A DNA stretch of 37,754 bases from Pseudomonadota bacterium (GCA_018818835.1 JAHIRD010000004.1:1-37754), one strand, 5' to 3'. Shown: positions 17,930 through 27,676, numbered from the stretch's first letter. The notes: generated by a model from the sequence alone, not told the origin. A program made the numbers and translations.

Positions 17930-20323
17930 ATGGACGCCACAAACACCTGGCCACAAAGGGATAAAATGCAAAGCATCACCACCAAGTTTGCCATGGCTGG
18001 GGGGCTTTTGCTTGCTTTGGTTATAATGATAGCAGCCACAGGTTATTTTACCCTGACCTATGTCCATAAGGCCCAGTCCAGCATTCATATCAGTACTGAA
18101 ATTCAGAGGCTGGTCCTTGAAATGAACCGGGGACTTGAAGAGTCCCGTCGTCTTTATGGCGATTTTATCATGCAGTACCCAGCGATAGGGCTTTCCAAAG
18201 CCCATGAGGCCTATGCCCAGCCATCCATCCGAAAAGTGGCCCAGGTGATAAGAAACAGCGGATTGCTGTCAAAAATGATTGAGAAGTCCCCCGTGAGTGA
18301 GGCCTTGAAAAAGAAACAAGTGGATCTGAATTTGTTTCTTTCATCGGCTGAACGATTTGCTGAGACATCCATCACGTCTGTGGAACTTGTCACGAAACTT
18401 GCGGCCCCGATATGGGGAATCGAACCTCGTCTGGATCAGGCTATGACTCGACTTTATGCAAAAATTGCTGCCATTGAAAATCTCAGGGACCTGCACCGTG
18501 AGATGACATATTTTATCCTGAAATACAAACTCAGCCGACAACGATTTGTTATGCAGTCCGCTTTTAATACGGCATTCAAAATAAGGGAAGATATTGCCCG
18601 GATTACCTCGTTTTCTGAAACCGAAAGAGATACCATTGACGAGGCCCTGGACCAGTGTATTCATACGGCTGAAGAAATGTTGGATGTGGATTCTCAGATC
18701 AAGGCCATATCCAATGACTTTTATCTCCAGGATGATGCCATGAAGCCGGTGTCCCAATCCTTGGTGGCGCTGGCCAGGGACGATGTCGAAAAAACACGGA
18801 ACAAGATTGACAAGGCCCAGCGAACCGCTCTGGGTATCATGCTGGTGATCACACTGCTTGGACTGTGTCTGGCCATGGAAATCGTATGGCTTTTAAACAA
18901 GGGCATCACACTGAAACTGGTGGCTCTTACCATGGTCACGTCCGAGTTCAGGAAAGGCAATCTCAATATCTCGGCCCAGGAAGGCAGCAGGGACGAGTTG
19001 GGCGAACTGGCCAGGACATTTAATGCCATGGCCTCCCGCATACGGGATCTGGTGGATCATCTGGAGGACAAGGTGGACCAGCGCACCCTTGAACTTGAAA
19101 CCTCCAACATTGAGCTTCAGCGTGAAATTCAAGAGCGCATCCAGGCTGAAGAAGAAAAGGAAGATCTGGAGTTGCAGCTCCGCCAGGCCCACAAGATGGA
19201 AGCCATAGGGACACTGGCAGGGGGCGTCGCCCATGATTTCAACAATATTCTTGCCGCCATTATGGGCTATTCCGAAATGGCCATGGAAGATATTCCTGAA
19301 TGGAATCCTGCCAGGTACGCCATCAAAGAGGTGTTGAATGCCAGTCACAGGGCCAAGGATCTGGTCAAGCAGATCCTTGCCTACAGTCGAAAAACCCAAC
19401 AGGGCCGGAAGCCTGTTTCCCTGAATGGTTTGGTTGAGGATGCCTTGAAGATGCTCCGGGCGTCTATTCCCACAACCATTGTTATCCACCAGGAGATGAA
19501 AGGGGAACACATCGTTCTTGCAGACCCCACCCAGATCCATCAGGTGATCATTAACTTGTGCACCAATGGGGCCCAGGCCATGGATTCCAATGGGGGTACT
19601 CTTACGTTGGGACTTTGTGAGGTGGAACTGGACGAAGATGACCTGGCCCAGGAAAAGGGGCTTAACCCGGGGTCCTATGCGGCCCTTTCGGTGAAAGACC
19701 AGGGAGAGGGCATTGATCAAGCCATAATCAGCCGGATTTTTGATCCCTATTTTACCACCAAGGCCGTGGGTAAAGGTTCTGGCATGGGACTTTCCGTGGT
19801 ACACGGGATTGTAAAAAGCCATGAGGGCCTGATCCGTGTTGAAAGCACGAAAAATAAGGGCACAGCCTTCACGGTTTATCTCCCCAGGATTGAGACTCTG
19901 ATCCAGAACGAAACCGAAATCCCTGATCCCATGCCCAGGGGCACTGAACACATCCTGGTGGTCGATGATGAGGCGGCCATGGCAGATATCCAGCGTCAAA
20001 GACTGGAGGGTCTTGGCTATCAGGTGACCACACGGACAGAAAGCCAGGATGCCCTGGAATTGTTCCAGACCCGGAAGCATGACTTTCATCTGGTGCTAAC
20101 AGACCAGACCATGCCCAGGATGACCGGTGAGCAGATGGCCGCAAAGATGCTGGCCATCAGGCCCGATATTCCGATTATCCTATGCACGGGTTTCAGCTCG
20201 AAAATCGATGAAGCAATTGCCTTCAAGATGGGCATTAAAGCCTTTTTAATGAAACCCATTGAAAAAATCATCCTGGCGCAAACCATTCGTAAGGTCCTGG
20301 ATGATCCGGATCAGGCCCTTTGA
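17930..20323 (+). CDS. Hybrid histidine kinase with large helical periplasmic sensor, paired with a binding protein
   Basis: This protein has 797 residues. A membrane helix (about 20-44) is followed by a long, mostly helical periplasmic domain (about 45-298, with repeated charged heptad-like stretches), then a second membrane helix (about 300-323) and HAMP (about 325-375). A coiled coil (about 375-420) leads to the phosphoacceptor motif GGVAHDFNN (His435). The ATPase has the N-box near 542, KDQGEGID and GKGSGMGLS near 614. A receiver (about 673-790) has acceptor Asp725 in [10 protein letters not shown] and Lys775. The sensor is of the helical-bundle kind known from TorS-like kinases that read a binding protein. 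It sits 26 bp after such a protein, which fits. A start at Met13 (17966) is possible. A repeat remnant begins 3 bp after its stop. Confidence 0.9.
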   Translation: MDATNTWPQRDKMQSITTKFAMAGGLLLALVIMIAATGYFTLTYVHKAQSSIHISTEIQRLVLEMNRGLEESRRLYGDFIMQYPAIGLSKAHEAYAQPSIRKVAQVIRNSGLLSKMIEKSPVSEALKKKQVDLNLFLSSAERFAETSITSVELVTKLAAPIWGIEPRLDQAMTRLYAKIAAIENLRDLHREMTYFILKYKLSRQRFVMQSAFNTAFKIREDIARITSFSETERDTIDEALDQCIHTAEEMLDVDSQIKAISNDFYLQDDAMKPVSQSLVALARDDVEKTRNKIDKAQRTALGIMLVITLLGLCLAMEIVWLLNKGITLKLVALTMVTSEFRKGNLNISAQEGSRDELGELARTFNAMASRIRDLVDHLEDKVDQRTLELETSNIELQREIQERIQAEEEKEDLELQLRQAHKMEAIGTLAGGVAHDFNNILAAIMGYSEMAMEDIPEWNPARYAIKEVLNASHRAKDLVKQILAYSRKTQQGRKPVSLNGLVEDALKMLRASIPTTIVIHQEMKGEHIVLADPTQIHQVIINLCTNGAQAMDSNGGTLTLGLCEVELDEDDLAQEKGLNPGSYAALSVKDQGEGIDQAIISRIFDPYFTTKAVGKGSGMGLSVVHGIVKSHEGLIRVESTKNKGTAFTVYLPRIETLIQNETEIPDPMPRGTEHILVVDDEAAMADIQRQRLEGLGYQVTTRTESQDALELFQTRKHDFHLVLTDQTMPRMTGEQMAAKMLAIRPDIPIILCTGFSSKIDEAIAFKMGIKAFLMKPIEKIILAQTIRKVLDDPDQAL

Positions 20324-20326
20324 CCT

Positions 20327-20366
20327 GATGAACTCGTAATAAGCCGGCAGATGGCTATGCAAAAAT
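20327..20366. repeat. Remnant left end of the ~150-bp element
   Basis: GATGAACTCGTAA and, further on, GATGGCTATG plus an A run match the left end of the full element at 28064-28214 with a handful of mismatches. The similarity fades after about 40 bp. It starts 3 bp after the stop codon of the kinase at 17930-20323. Confidence 0.6.
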
Positions 20367-20541
20367 AGTCTCTCATGCTGTTCCCCATCCTGTAGAGGGC
20401 ACAATTCCGTCCTGTCCAGAAGCCTGTTGTCAAAAAGAAATAATCCATGTATTGTCCCCTTAAAAGAATAAAATTGCCTTTTTTAGCCCATGAATTAATT
20501 AATCATCGAATGTCAATTAACGTTCGCGAGAGGAGAGCCTT

Positions 20542-23500
20542 GTGAAACAATTCATCGTTATTTTTCTATGCACAGGGTTTCTTGTTTGTGTAGGGTGTGG
20601 CAGCAACAGTGGCAGCCGTGTGGACCCCTGTCTTTCTCCAACGGCCGGCGATTGTCTGAATCCCGATTTTTATCAGGGCTGCCAGGCCTCAGGTGGAGAC
20701 AGTTTTGTGGCTCGTTGTGACGATGTTGTTGAAGAAAACCATCAAAATGAGCTGCTTGAACAAAAGAGTTCAGCCTGCGTGCCGGAACTTACAGGAGACC
20801 ATGAACGTCAGAGGGCCATTAAGGATGTCATACATCATGACCAGACGCCCTTGTATGTGTTCGGATCAGCTGAACCGGATCGTTTCACACTGAGTGGATC
20901 ACGAAATACGTTGCTTGCTATCAATGACAGTCTGTTGAATGAGGGAAGCCACAGCAGTCTGTTCCAGGCCCTTGATGTCAATTTCAAGATGGCGCCGGAT
21001 ATCACATCGACCTTGCCCGGGTCCGGTTCCAAAGCTTTGCCTCTGTCTAATGTGGTACAGCCCCTGTTGGCAGAGACGCCGGGTTTTCGTTTTGACGGGA
21101 TTTCCTACACCCAGCCGGACCATTTAGACCTTCTTGACGCCCTTTATGTAGGCAAGGTCACTGAATGGGATGACAATGGCCTTGGGGTTGCATCCTGTGA
21201 GGAATATGTGTTTGAAAAATACTATGACCTGACACTGTTCAGGGATTTTGCCACCCTTCATGAAGATGACCCCATGCGGGTGACGGAATTTGCCTTCCGG
21301 GGTTCCACATGGGATGAGAACGGGTTGGACCTTGTCGGAGAACAGTCTCTCTCATTTGGCGCCATTGGCACCAAGGTGCTGTCTTTTGTTTATTCCATAA
21401 ATCCCCGACTCTTTCAAAAAAAAGGAGCCGCCCTGATTCCCGATCCGGACATGGTCTTTGCCGAACCCACAGGCACGGAAGACTATATGACCGGTGCCTT
21501 ATTTGATCTGGGCATTCATTACTATTCCAGCGTCCCAAGGCCCGGGATGATCTATTCGGACTATCTGGACAATAACCCCCTGGCAGATCACGAATTTTAT
21601 AAAAATGTGGGCAAGGAAGGGTACTATATATTTGATCCGATCTCCCATGCATATGAGTGCGTCGGGAATTGTGAACAAAAAGACTTCATCCCCAAAAATT
21701 TTTTTCTGGAAGTCATGGGAAGGATCAAACCAGCCAATACAGACCGGGTAAAGGGGATTGTGCTATCGGAGGATGCCCTCCTGGGCGTGTACGGCCAGCC
21801 CGACTTTTATGATGCGGCACAGGCAGACATCTGGGGTTATGACCAGTCCTGGGACTATCTGAATCAGTTTTCCCAGTGGGGCTACGATAACACCTTTCGC
21901 CATCACCTGATGATGTATACAGCCGCACGGAAACAGTATCCCTCAATCGTCAACCGGAACAGCGAACTATTGAAATTCAAGCTGCTTAGAAAGCATCTCA
22001 TCGAACTTCTGGCCGAGCGTGCCTATTTTGAAGAAAAAATACCCACCGAAAACCTGGCGGACCTCCTCACGCATCCCACAGCGGATATTCTCACCGAGGC
22101 AGAATCCTTGTCCCCGTCTGAAAAGAAACTGGCCCGGCTCCGTATAGACGACCTCAAGGCCGGGGGGCATCTGGACTATGTCGTGAATAACAACACGAAA
22201 AAGAACAAGGGCTGGGTGTATACATACCCCGAGCCCGAGTTGATCGGCATTCGCACAGCAAGCCAGATTTGTGCATCCCTGGACGTCCAGATCGAAGCGG
22301 TACTTTTGAAGGCCAAGGAATACGGTGCCCTTGAAACGGACCGTGATCCTTCAAAACACAATTACCCCGTGGTTTATACCGTCACCGATCCCTATCATGG
22401 GGACTACACTGAAACTTTCGACATGGACTATGACAAGGTTCTCTGCGACTGGAGCCCTGAAAATTTCACCGAATCCGCCCTTACCGTCCTGCCCGATAGG
22501 GTTCTGGACAAAACCTATGCCGAATGCCAGCGTTTGACTGCCGGCGATTTCGAAATCACCCGCCCCGACGAGTTCATTTTTTATTTCCCGGCCACGGGTG
22601 GCTGTGATGAAAATTCTTTCTTCAATGTCTGGCATCCCAACACCTATATAGATTACACCCAGGACAGCAACCAGTTTGATAAGCTTCGTGATCTGGTCGA
22701 ATACTATCCCAGGGCCCTTGAAGACTGTCAGTCCATTGTAAACGAGCAGGTCAAACGCGATCTCAAGGAAAACGGTCTGAACTATTTTGATCCCGTATCC
22801 GGCCAGGTGTTGATGAGCAGGTCAAGCTCCTATTACGACCAACTCGGGGGCAAATACGCGTCCCTGGAATTCGGGTATGCCATGGGCTGGCTTTACGAAG
22901 GCTATGAAAATATTCCGGGCATCATGACCATGGATGAGACGGACCGGTCCTTTGTCTGCGAAAACACTCACTATTTTGCCTTTGGCAATTATTTTGTGGA
23001 AGGCTCCTTTTTGAATTATGATTTCGTGCTCTGCTCGGCAGGGTCCTATGCCAGCAATAAAACGGCGGCAGGAGATCGGCCCACACCACCCACCCTGGAT
23101 GATGATGCCCTGGTAAATAAGATCAATGGCGAGATCAGCGCCGTGGCCGCAGAACATGGTGTGACCCTTAATTCCTTTATGTTTATCAAAAATGAGAAAA
23201 TGACCTACACCTACAGCGACAGTTCAGGCCTGACCGGGACTCCGGTCACGGTCAGCCACAGTCAGGCCTATAACACATCCACCCATGATCTGGATTACAC
23301 TAACGAGGCGGTGACTGATACCCAGATGCTGTCCATCACCATGAAAAAATCGGTTCCGGTTTGCGGGTTCATATCCGTGACCATCAAAGGCTCGGTCACT
23401 GGAGATATTGATGCGGACACCTTTGTGGACGGGGATAACTCGGCAAACTACATGTCGGATCAATGCAAGAAAATGAACTTCAATTACACCCCCCGCATGG

Positions 23501-23934
23501 ATTTCGATGCCTATGCCCAGGCTTCCGTCACAGCGGGAATTCCGGGTGTGGCCAGTGTCAGCGCCGGGATCGATATCGGCCTTAAATTCGTGGGCATCCG
23601 TTATCCCTATGAATTCCAAGGCTACCTCAGCCAGAACAGCACCGAGAATCCTGCAAACCTGGCTGCGGACAAGAAATTCAACTACGATATCCACACGCAG
23701 GTGCTCAGCAATCTGGATCAGGAAATCACGCTTCTGTCCGGTTTTTTCGGGGCCTTTGTGGAAGTGGAGTATGTGGTTGACAGCACCACCTACAGGCAGA
23801 CCCTGTTCAGCTGGGACGGCATCAGGTTTGATGATAATCTGGATCGTGTGGGGCTGATCAACTCTGATGGGCGATTTCCCGTAAAAATACCGGTCAGGGC
23901 ACTGTACAGTCTGGCTGAGAAATATAAGCAATGA
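20542..23934 (+). CDS. Large secreted lipoprotein of unknown family, coupled to a vitellogenin-like protein
   Basis: This protein has 1130 residues. It starts with a GTG after GAGAGGAGAGCCTT. The N-terminus is a lipoprotein-like signal ending VCVGCGSNSGS (Cys19), followed by a cysteine-rich linker (C30, C38, C47, C59, C79). I recognise no family in the body (about 90-870), which is rich in aromatic and acidic residues and has scattered cysteines. The last 250 residues look beta-rich: ISVTIKGSVTGDIDADT, MDFDAYAQASVTAGIPGVA and YRQTLFSWDGIRFDDNL alternate hydrophobic and polar residues. The stop TGA overlaps the next gene's ATG (ATGA), so the two proteins are probably made in a fixed ratio and may form a complex. 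Expected location is the periplasm or the cell surface. Function unknown. Confidence 0.85.
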   Translation: MKQFIVIFLCTGFLVCVGCGSNSGSRVDPCLSPTAGDCLNPDFYQGCQASGGDSFVARCDDVVEENHQNELLEQKSSACVPELTGDHERQRAIKDVIHHDQTPLYVFGSAEPDRFTLSGSRNTLLAINDSLLNEGSHSSLFQALDVNFKMAPDITSTLPGSGSKALPLSNVVQPLLAETPGFRFDGISYTQPDHLDLLDALYVGKVTEWDDNGLGVASCEEYVFEKYYDLTLFRDFATLHEDDPMRVTEFAFRGSTWDENGLDLVGEQSLSFGAIGTKVLSFVYSINPRLFQKKGAALIPDPDMVFAEPTGTEDYMTGALFDLGIHYYSSVPRPGMIYSDYLDNNPLADHEFYKNVGKEGYYIFDPISHAYECVGNCEQKDFIPKNFFLEVMGRIKPANTDRVKGIVLSEDALLGVYGQPDFYDAAQADIWGYDQSWDYLNQFSQWGYDNTFRHHLMMYTAARKQYPSIVNRNSELLKFKLLRKHLIELLAERAYFEEKIPTENLADLLTHPTADILTEAESLSPSEKKLARLRIDDLKAGGHLDYVVNNNTKKNKGWVYTYPEPELIGIRTASQICASLDVQIEAVLLKAKEYGALETDRDPSKHNYPVVYTVTDPYHGDYTETFDMDYDKVLCDWSPENFTESALTVLPDRVLDKTYAECQRLTAGDFEITRPDEFIFYFPATGGCDENSFFNVWHPNTYIDYTQDSNQFDKLRDLVEYYPRALEDCQSIVNEQVKRDLKENGLNYFDPVSGQVLMSRSSSYYDQLGGKYASLEFGYAMGWLYEGYENIPGIMTMDETDRSFVCENTHYFAFGNYFVEGSFLNYDFVLCSAGSYASNKTAAGDRPTPPTLDDDALVNKINGEISAVAAEHGVTLNSFMFIKNEKMTYTYSDSSGLTGTPVTVSHSQAYNTSTHDLDYTNEAVTDTQMLSITMKKSVPVCGFISVTIKGSVTGDIDADTFVDGDNSANYMSDQCKKMNFNYTPRMDFDAYAQASVTAGIPGVASVSAGIDIGLKFVGIRYPYEFQGYLSQNSTENPANLAADKKFNYDIHTQVLSNLDQEITLLSGFFGAFVEVEYVVDSTTYRQTLFSWDGIRFDDNLDRVGLINSDGRFPVKIPVRALYSLAEKYKQ

Positions 23935-25802
23935 TGATGGATACGATGAAAAAGAGTGTTTCCCAGTGTGTGATCATAATGGTGTCCGTGATGGTATGGG
24001 CGGGAACCGCCCTGGCTGATGATGGTATGATTTCTCCGGCCGGGAGTCTGGCAGGTGTTTACCGCACGTACCGTTTCACCTACCAGGATGAGAACACCAC
24101 CACCCTGTTTCCCAAGCGCATGGGGCAGGCCGGTGGCTCTGCCAATACCTTCATGTCCACCCTGGCCTTTGACGGGGATCTGCGTGTGAAGGATTATGGT
24201 ACACTGGGTGATCAGAAAATATACAGCCTGAGTTTCGATCAGGTCCGCTCCAATCATTTTGCCCTGAACGGCCATGATGTGTTTGATGATCCTTCGCTGT
24301 TTATCGGGCAATATAAAAAAAGCGAGATCTATGTTGCCCTTGACAGACAAAACGAGATCTCACGGTTTTATTACCCCGGTGACACATCCCAGGCATTCAA
24401 GACCTTCATGACCACCGTGGCTGAGGAAATACAGGTGTCGGTAAGACAGGGGAAAAACAGTTGGAGTACGGAGGAAATCAATCAGCACGGACGCGGAATC
24501 GTTGATTACGCCGTGACCGGGAACAAGGGCAAAAGTCTTGAATTGTCCAAGACCCGGAAAAATTATGATTATCCCGGTCTGATTGAGCCCGGTGATCGAC
24601 AGGATATTCAGGGGAAAGACAAACTGATCCTTGATGACAAAGGCTTTCTACAAGACATCGACAAACGGGAAGAGACGACCATCACCTCACAAGATGGAAA
24701 AGAAACCATTCTTCAGGTTAAAAAAACACTGCAGCTGAGACGTACTGATCAAGGGACCTTTGACCCCGGTGATTTTGGCGAAGGTCACCTGGCAGCCATG
24801 CAGGCCGCCTATCCCGGGGAGTCTATACCGGACAAGGGCCAGGACCGGGAACTTCTGGCCAAACAGGCCGCCTATCTTTCCTATGATGATATCGAATCCT
24901 GGATCGGCGGTTTCACACCCGATGAAAAAAATAACCGGGCCAACAATTCCATGTTCTACCGGAGCGTGGGCTTTGTGAGTCTCCAACCCCAAAGTACGGT
25001 AAAGCTGGCCGAGTACTGCATCACCAAGGCAGACCGGTCCCAGGCAAAAACCCTGGTGATGAATCTGCTGGCAGCCGTGGGAAGCCCCGAAGCCCAAGGG
25101 GCCATGCGTGAGATCCTGTCCGACCCGGGAATCCAAAAAGAACGGCAATACGGTATGATGATTCAGAATTTTTCCTTCATGGACACAAAACCGGAGCCTG
25201 AAACAATTGAATTCCTTGATAAATTGATTCAAAGTAAAACAAACTATGTGTCCTATGCCGGGGCCCATGCCTATGGATCCTGCATTCACAAACTATACGC
25301 CGGACAGGAGCAAAAAAAAGCCCTGGCCTTGAACCGGATCCTTCTGGATAAGATCAAGGCATCCAGCACACCCGATGAAAAATCCGAGTATATCGCAGCC
25401 CTGGGGAATGCAGGCATGATGGAAAACAATTCCCTGCTTTTTGAATGCTTCGGAGATGATAGCCCCAAGATCAGATCCGAAGCGGTTATGGCCCTTCGAA
25501 AAACTGAAACCCCCCAGGTGCGTATGCGCGTTCTTACATTGTTTCCGGATTCCGAACGGGGTGTCCAGCGCAGCGCCATTCAGACCTTTATCCATTTTTC
25601 ACCCGAAGAACAGGATATTCGGGAAATGAGAAATCAACTGGACACGGGCCGGATCGAGGAAGCCAACTTCTACGACATGACCAGCCTTCTCAAAAAAAAT
25701 ATCACACGTTACCCCGCCCTGGTCCGCGACTGCCTGAAACTCATGGTGCGGAAAAAACTCAAAGACCCTGATCTTGAAGCCCGGATCAGGGGGATGATAT
25801 AG
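23931..25802 (+). CDS. Exported protein resembling the vitellogenin/apoB/MTP N-terminal lipid-transfer domain
   Basis: This protein has 623 residues. A signal peptide (hydrophobic IIMVSVMVWAGTALA, cleavage near residue 29) is followed by a beta-rich part (about 41-275) with YRTYRFTYQDENTT, DQKIYSLSFDQVRS, SEIYVALDRQNEISRFYYPG and WSTEEINQHGRGIVDYAV. Then comes a helical, HEAT-like part (about 305-623) with SQAKTLVMNLLAAVGSPEA, EYIAALGNAGMMENN and SPKIRSEAVMALRKTETP. The order of barrel then helical superhelix, and several motifs, match the N-terminal lipoprotein domain (Vitellogenin_N) of eukaryotic large lipid transfer proteins as I recall them. The lipid-cavity beta sheets that follow in those proteins are absent; the upstream partner could supply them. 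Plain HEAT-repeat protein is the fallback. Met6 (23946) is an alternative start. Confidence 0.8.
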   Translation: MMMDTMKKSVSQCVIIMVSVMVWAGTALADDGMISPAGSLAGVYRTYRFTYQDENTTTLFPKRMGQAGGSANTFMSTLAFDGDLRVKDYGTLGDQKIYSLSFDQVRSNHFALNGHDVFDDPSLFIGQYKKSEIYVALDRQNEISRFYYPGDTSQAFKTFMTTVAEEIQVSVRQGKNSWSTEEINQHGRGIVDYAVTGNKGKSLELSKTRKNYDYPGLIEPGDRQDIQGKDKLILDDKGFLQDIDKREETTITSQDGKETILQVKKTLQLRRTDQGTFDPGDFGEGHLAAMQAAYPGESIPDKGQDRELLAKQAAYLSYDDIESWIGGFTPDEKNNRANNSMFYRSVGFVSLQPQSTVKLAEYCITKADRSQAKTLVMNLLAAVGSPEAQGAMREILSDPGIQKERQYGMMIQNFSFMDTKPEPETIEFLDKLIQSKTNYVSYAGAHAYGSCIHKLYAGQEQKKALALNRILLDKIKASSTPDEKSEYIAALGNAGMMENNSLLFECFGDDSPKIRSEAVMALRKTETPQVRMRVLTLFPDSERGVQRSAIQTFIHFSPEEQDIREMRNQLDTGRIEEANFYDMTSLLKKNITRYPALVRDCLKLMVRKKLKDPDLEARIRGMI

Positions 25803-25840
25803 AATGTTTTTTCATGTTTTAAGTCTATTTAGCGAGATAT

Positions 25841-25876
25841 GGGTCCCATACGTCTCATAAGTCCTATAAGTCCCAT
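25841..25876. repeat. Short 9-nt tandem repeat, 4 units
   Basis: Four consecutive units read GGGTCCCAT, ACGTCTCAT, AAGTCCTAT and AAGTCCCAT, a degenerate NNGTCYYAT motif. The same unit recurs at 30865-30927 and in a weaker form at 27777-27803. Confidence 0.75.
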
Positions 25877-25978
25877 GGTATTATTTGCATGCCCCCGGTT
25901 TTAGTACACGTACTCGAAAAGATACAACATATTCGACAATTTGTCCTGAAAAACTAAGGGCAATGAAATAGGACAGAA

Positions 25979-25994
25979 CCGTCATATATGACGG
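25979..25994. promoter_or_regulatory. Perfect 16-bp palindrome, possible operator
   Basis: CCGTCATATATGACGG is a perfect inverted repeat about 175 bp before the dehydrogenase start. A single half-site TTTGACGG follows at 26009-26016. The layout (full site plus half site) suits a dimeric repressor, perhaps one controlling the 3-hydroxyacyl-CoA dehydrogenase gene. No regulator gene is adjacent. Confidence 0.45.
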
Positions 25995-26168
25995 GGCAGA
26001 TATCGTATTTGACGGAATAATCCGAAACGGATGGATCAAGCCCTGATATCATAGATGTATTCAATCTGGCATATATCGTGAAACAAGTTAAATCCTAACG
26101 AAAGAAACCGAACCGAGCCTCGAAATGAGACGCGAATATCTTTCACATCACTATTTAAGGAGGATTTT

Positions 26169-27314
26169 ATGGACGTGAAAAAAATTGCCGTTATCGGAGC
26201 TGGTGCCATGGGCAGCGGCATTGCCCAAATGGGGATTATGGCTGGCTATACCGTGACCCTGAATGATGTCGAGCAGCGCTTTGTCGACAAAGGGGCCAGT
26301 GCAATTTTAAAAGGCCTTGCCAGACTTGAGGGCAAAGGGAAAATCACTTCTGCCCAAAAAGAAGACATGCTCGCCCACCTCATTACATCCACAGATATGA
26401 AAGCGGCCGTGTCCGATGCTGATCTCGTCATTGAAGCCGTTTTCGAGGACATGGGCCTCAAGAAAAAGATTTTTACCGACCTGGGCACGTATTCCCCGAA
26501 ACATGCCATATTGGCCAGTAATACCTCATCCATGAGCATCAGTGAGATCGCAGCTGTCACCGGCAGGCCGGAAAAGGTTGTGGGCATGCATTTCTTTAAT
26601 CCGGCGACGCTTCTTAAACTCGTCGAGGTCATCTATGCAGAGCACTCATCCGATGAATCGGTTCAGGTGACCTGTGATGTGGCCACGAAAATGGGAAAAG
26701 TGGCCGTTGTTGTCCGAAAAGACTCTCCCGGATTTATCGTAAACCGTGTGAACGCACCTGTCGTGCTCTTTCACCAGCTGATCCTGGAGAAAGGCACGCC
26801 CACACCCCAAGAGTTCGACGCTGCATTCAAGGCCTTTATGCCAATGGCTCCCTTTGAACTCTGGGATTATGTGGGCATTGATATCGTTCTTCATACCCAG
26901 CAATACTACTCAGAGACACTTTCCAAGGACTATGCACCGAGGAAAGCACTTAAGGATCTTGTTGCCACGGGGAACCTGGGAATGAAGACCGGCAAGGGCA
27001 TTTATGACTGGAGTCAGGGCCGGCCGACCATTGATTTGACAAACCCCACCCAGGAATATGACCTATCCCATATCCTTGCGATCCAGGTCAATGAAGCAAC
27101 CAAGATCCTTGAAGAAGGCGTGGCAAAGGACCCCCAGGACATTGACCTTGCCATGACCAACGGTGGAAACGGCACGGGTGTATTCTCACTGGTCGACACA
27201 TTTGGACACGAAAAACTTGTGGCCCGGCTTAATGAACTTGCCGACGCCTTTGGAATCGACACCTTTAAACCCACAAAGACCATGCTGGCGGGCGGAGTCA
27301 GCCTTGCCAAGTAG
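26169..27314 (+). CDS. 3-hydroxyacyl-CoA dehydrogenase
   Basis: It oxidises 3-hydroxyacyl-CoA to 3-oxoacyl-CoA with NAD in beta-oxidation or the reverse. In the 381 residues I see the Rossmann motif GAGAMG (10-15), LVIEAVFED, SNTSSMSISEIA, catalytic His141 in MHFFNPA with Glu153 in LVEVI, and the C-terminal domain with GFIVNRVNAPVV. A further C-terminal segment (about 290-381, with ILAIQVNEATKILEEGV) repeats part of the dehydrogenase C-domain, as in longer family members. The ribosome site is AAGGAGGATTTTATG. It stands alone, between a palindrome-bearing leader and a strong terminator at 27374-27407. The exact acyl substrate is unknown. Confidence 0.92.
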   Translation: MDVKKIAVIGAGAMGSGIAQMGIMAGYTVTLNDVEQRFVDKGASAILKGLARLEGKGKITSAQKEDMLAHLITSTDMKAAVSDADLVIEAVFEDMGLKKKIFTDLGTYSPKHAILASNTSSMSISEIAAVTGRPEKVVGMHFFNPATLLKLVEVIYAEHSSDESVQVTCDVATKMGKVAVVVRKDSPGFIVNRVNAPVVLFHQLILEKGTPTPQEFDAAFKAFMPMAPFELWDYVGIDIVLHTQQYYSETLSKDYAPRKALKDLVATGNLGMKTGKGIYDWSQGRPTIDLTNPTQEYDLSHILAIQVNEATKILEEGVAKDPQDIDLAMTNGGNGTGVFSLVDTFGHEKLVARLNELADAFGIDTFKPTKTMLAGGVSLAK

Positions 27315-27373
27315 TTATTTTTAGTATTTTTCACGGGGATATTTATTCCAGCCAATCCCCATGCTCACCCCTA

Positions 27374-27407
27374 GATTCGTCCCCTGGTCAAAGCCAGGAG
27401 ACGAATC
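27374..27407 (+). terminator. Rho-independent terminator of the 3-hydroxyacyl-CoA dehydrogenase gene
   Basis: A 14-position stem with one C/A mismatch (GATTCGTC-C-CCTGG paired with CCAGG-A-GACGAATC) has a 6-nt loop and is followed by ACTTTTTACTC. It begins 60 bp after the dehydrogenase stop codon. Confidence 0.85.
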
Positions 27408-27474
27408 ACTTTTTACTCACCACCCGATCGCAGAGCTCACTTACGAATACGAAGGGCACGAAGAGCAGAAGAAG
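27408..27474. repeat. Left arm of a ~65-bp diverged inverted repeat
   Basis: The core CACCCGATCGCAGAGCTCAC followed by a GAA/CACGAAGAGC-rich tract matches the reverse complement of 27982-28041 with mismatches and small gaps. The arms enclose about 500 bp with no gene, so this may be the skeleton of a small mobile element or two copies of a dispersed intergenic repeat. Confidence 0.5.
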
Positions 27475-27676
27475 GGCAAAAGATTATCCCTGCCGGGGGC
27501 CCCAAACATTCATTTTGAAGCCCGATAAAAACACATAAAAATCGTCAATTATGCAATAGAACCCCAGAATAATCAGATCCAAGTGACAGAAAAAGGCGAG
27601 TCCAATAAGGGCAATTCTTGATGTCATGTGCAAGGTTAAATAATTTTTGTGTGGTCAGTTTAATCCCTTCAAACAA

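Larger units (their letters stand above)
25803..26168. other. Intergenic region with a 9-nt repeat run and operator-like palindromes
   Basis: This 366-bp gap before the dehydrogenase gene holds no credible gene. It contains the four-unit 9-nt repeat at 25841-25876, an 11-bp palindrome GACAA-T-TTGTC at 25935-25945, and the 16-bp palindrome at 25979-25994. The promoter of the dehydrogenase should lie here, but I cannot fix its -35 and -10 boxes. Confidence 0.5.

Noticed and set aside
18893-20089. 398-codon open frame on the minus strand inside the kinase at 17930-20323
   Set aside because: It is antisense to the conserved HAMP, kinase and receiver parts, has no ribosome site or domain, and mirrors the codon bias of the kinase.
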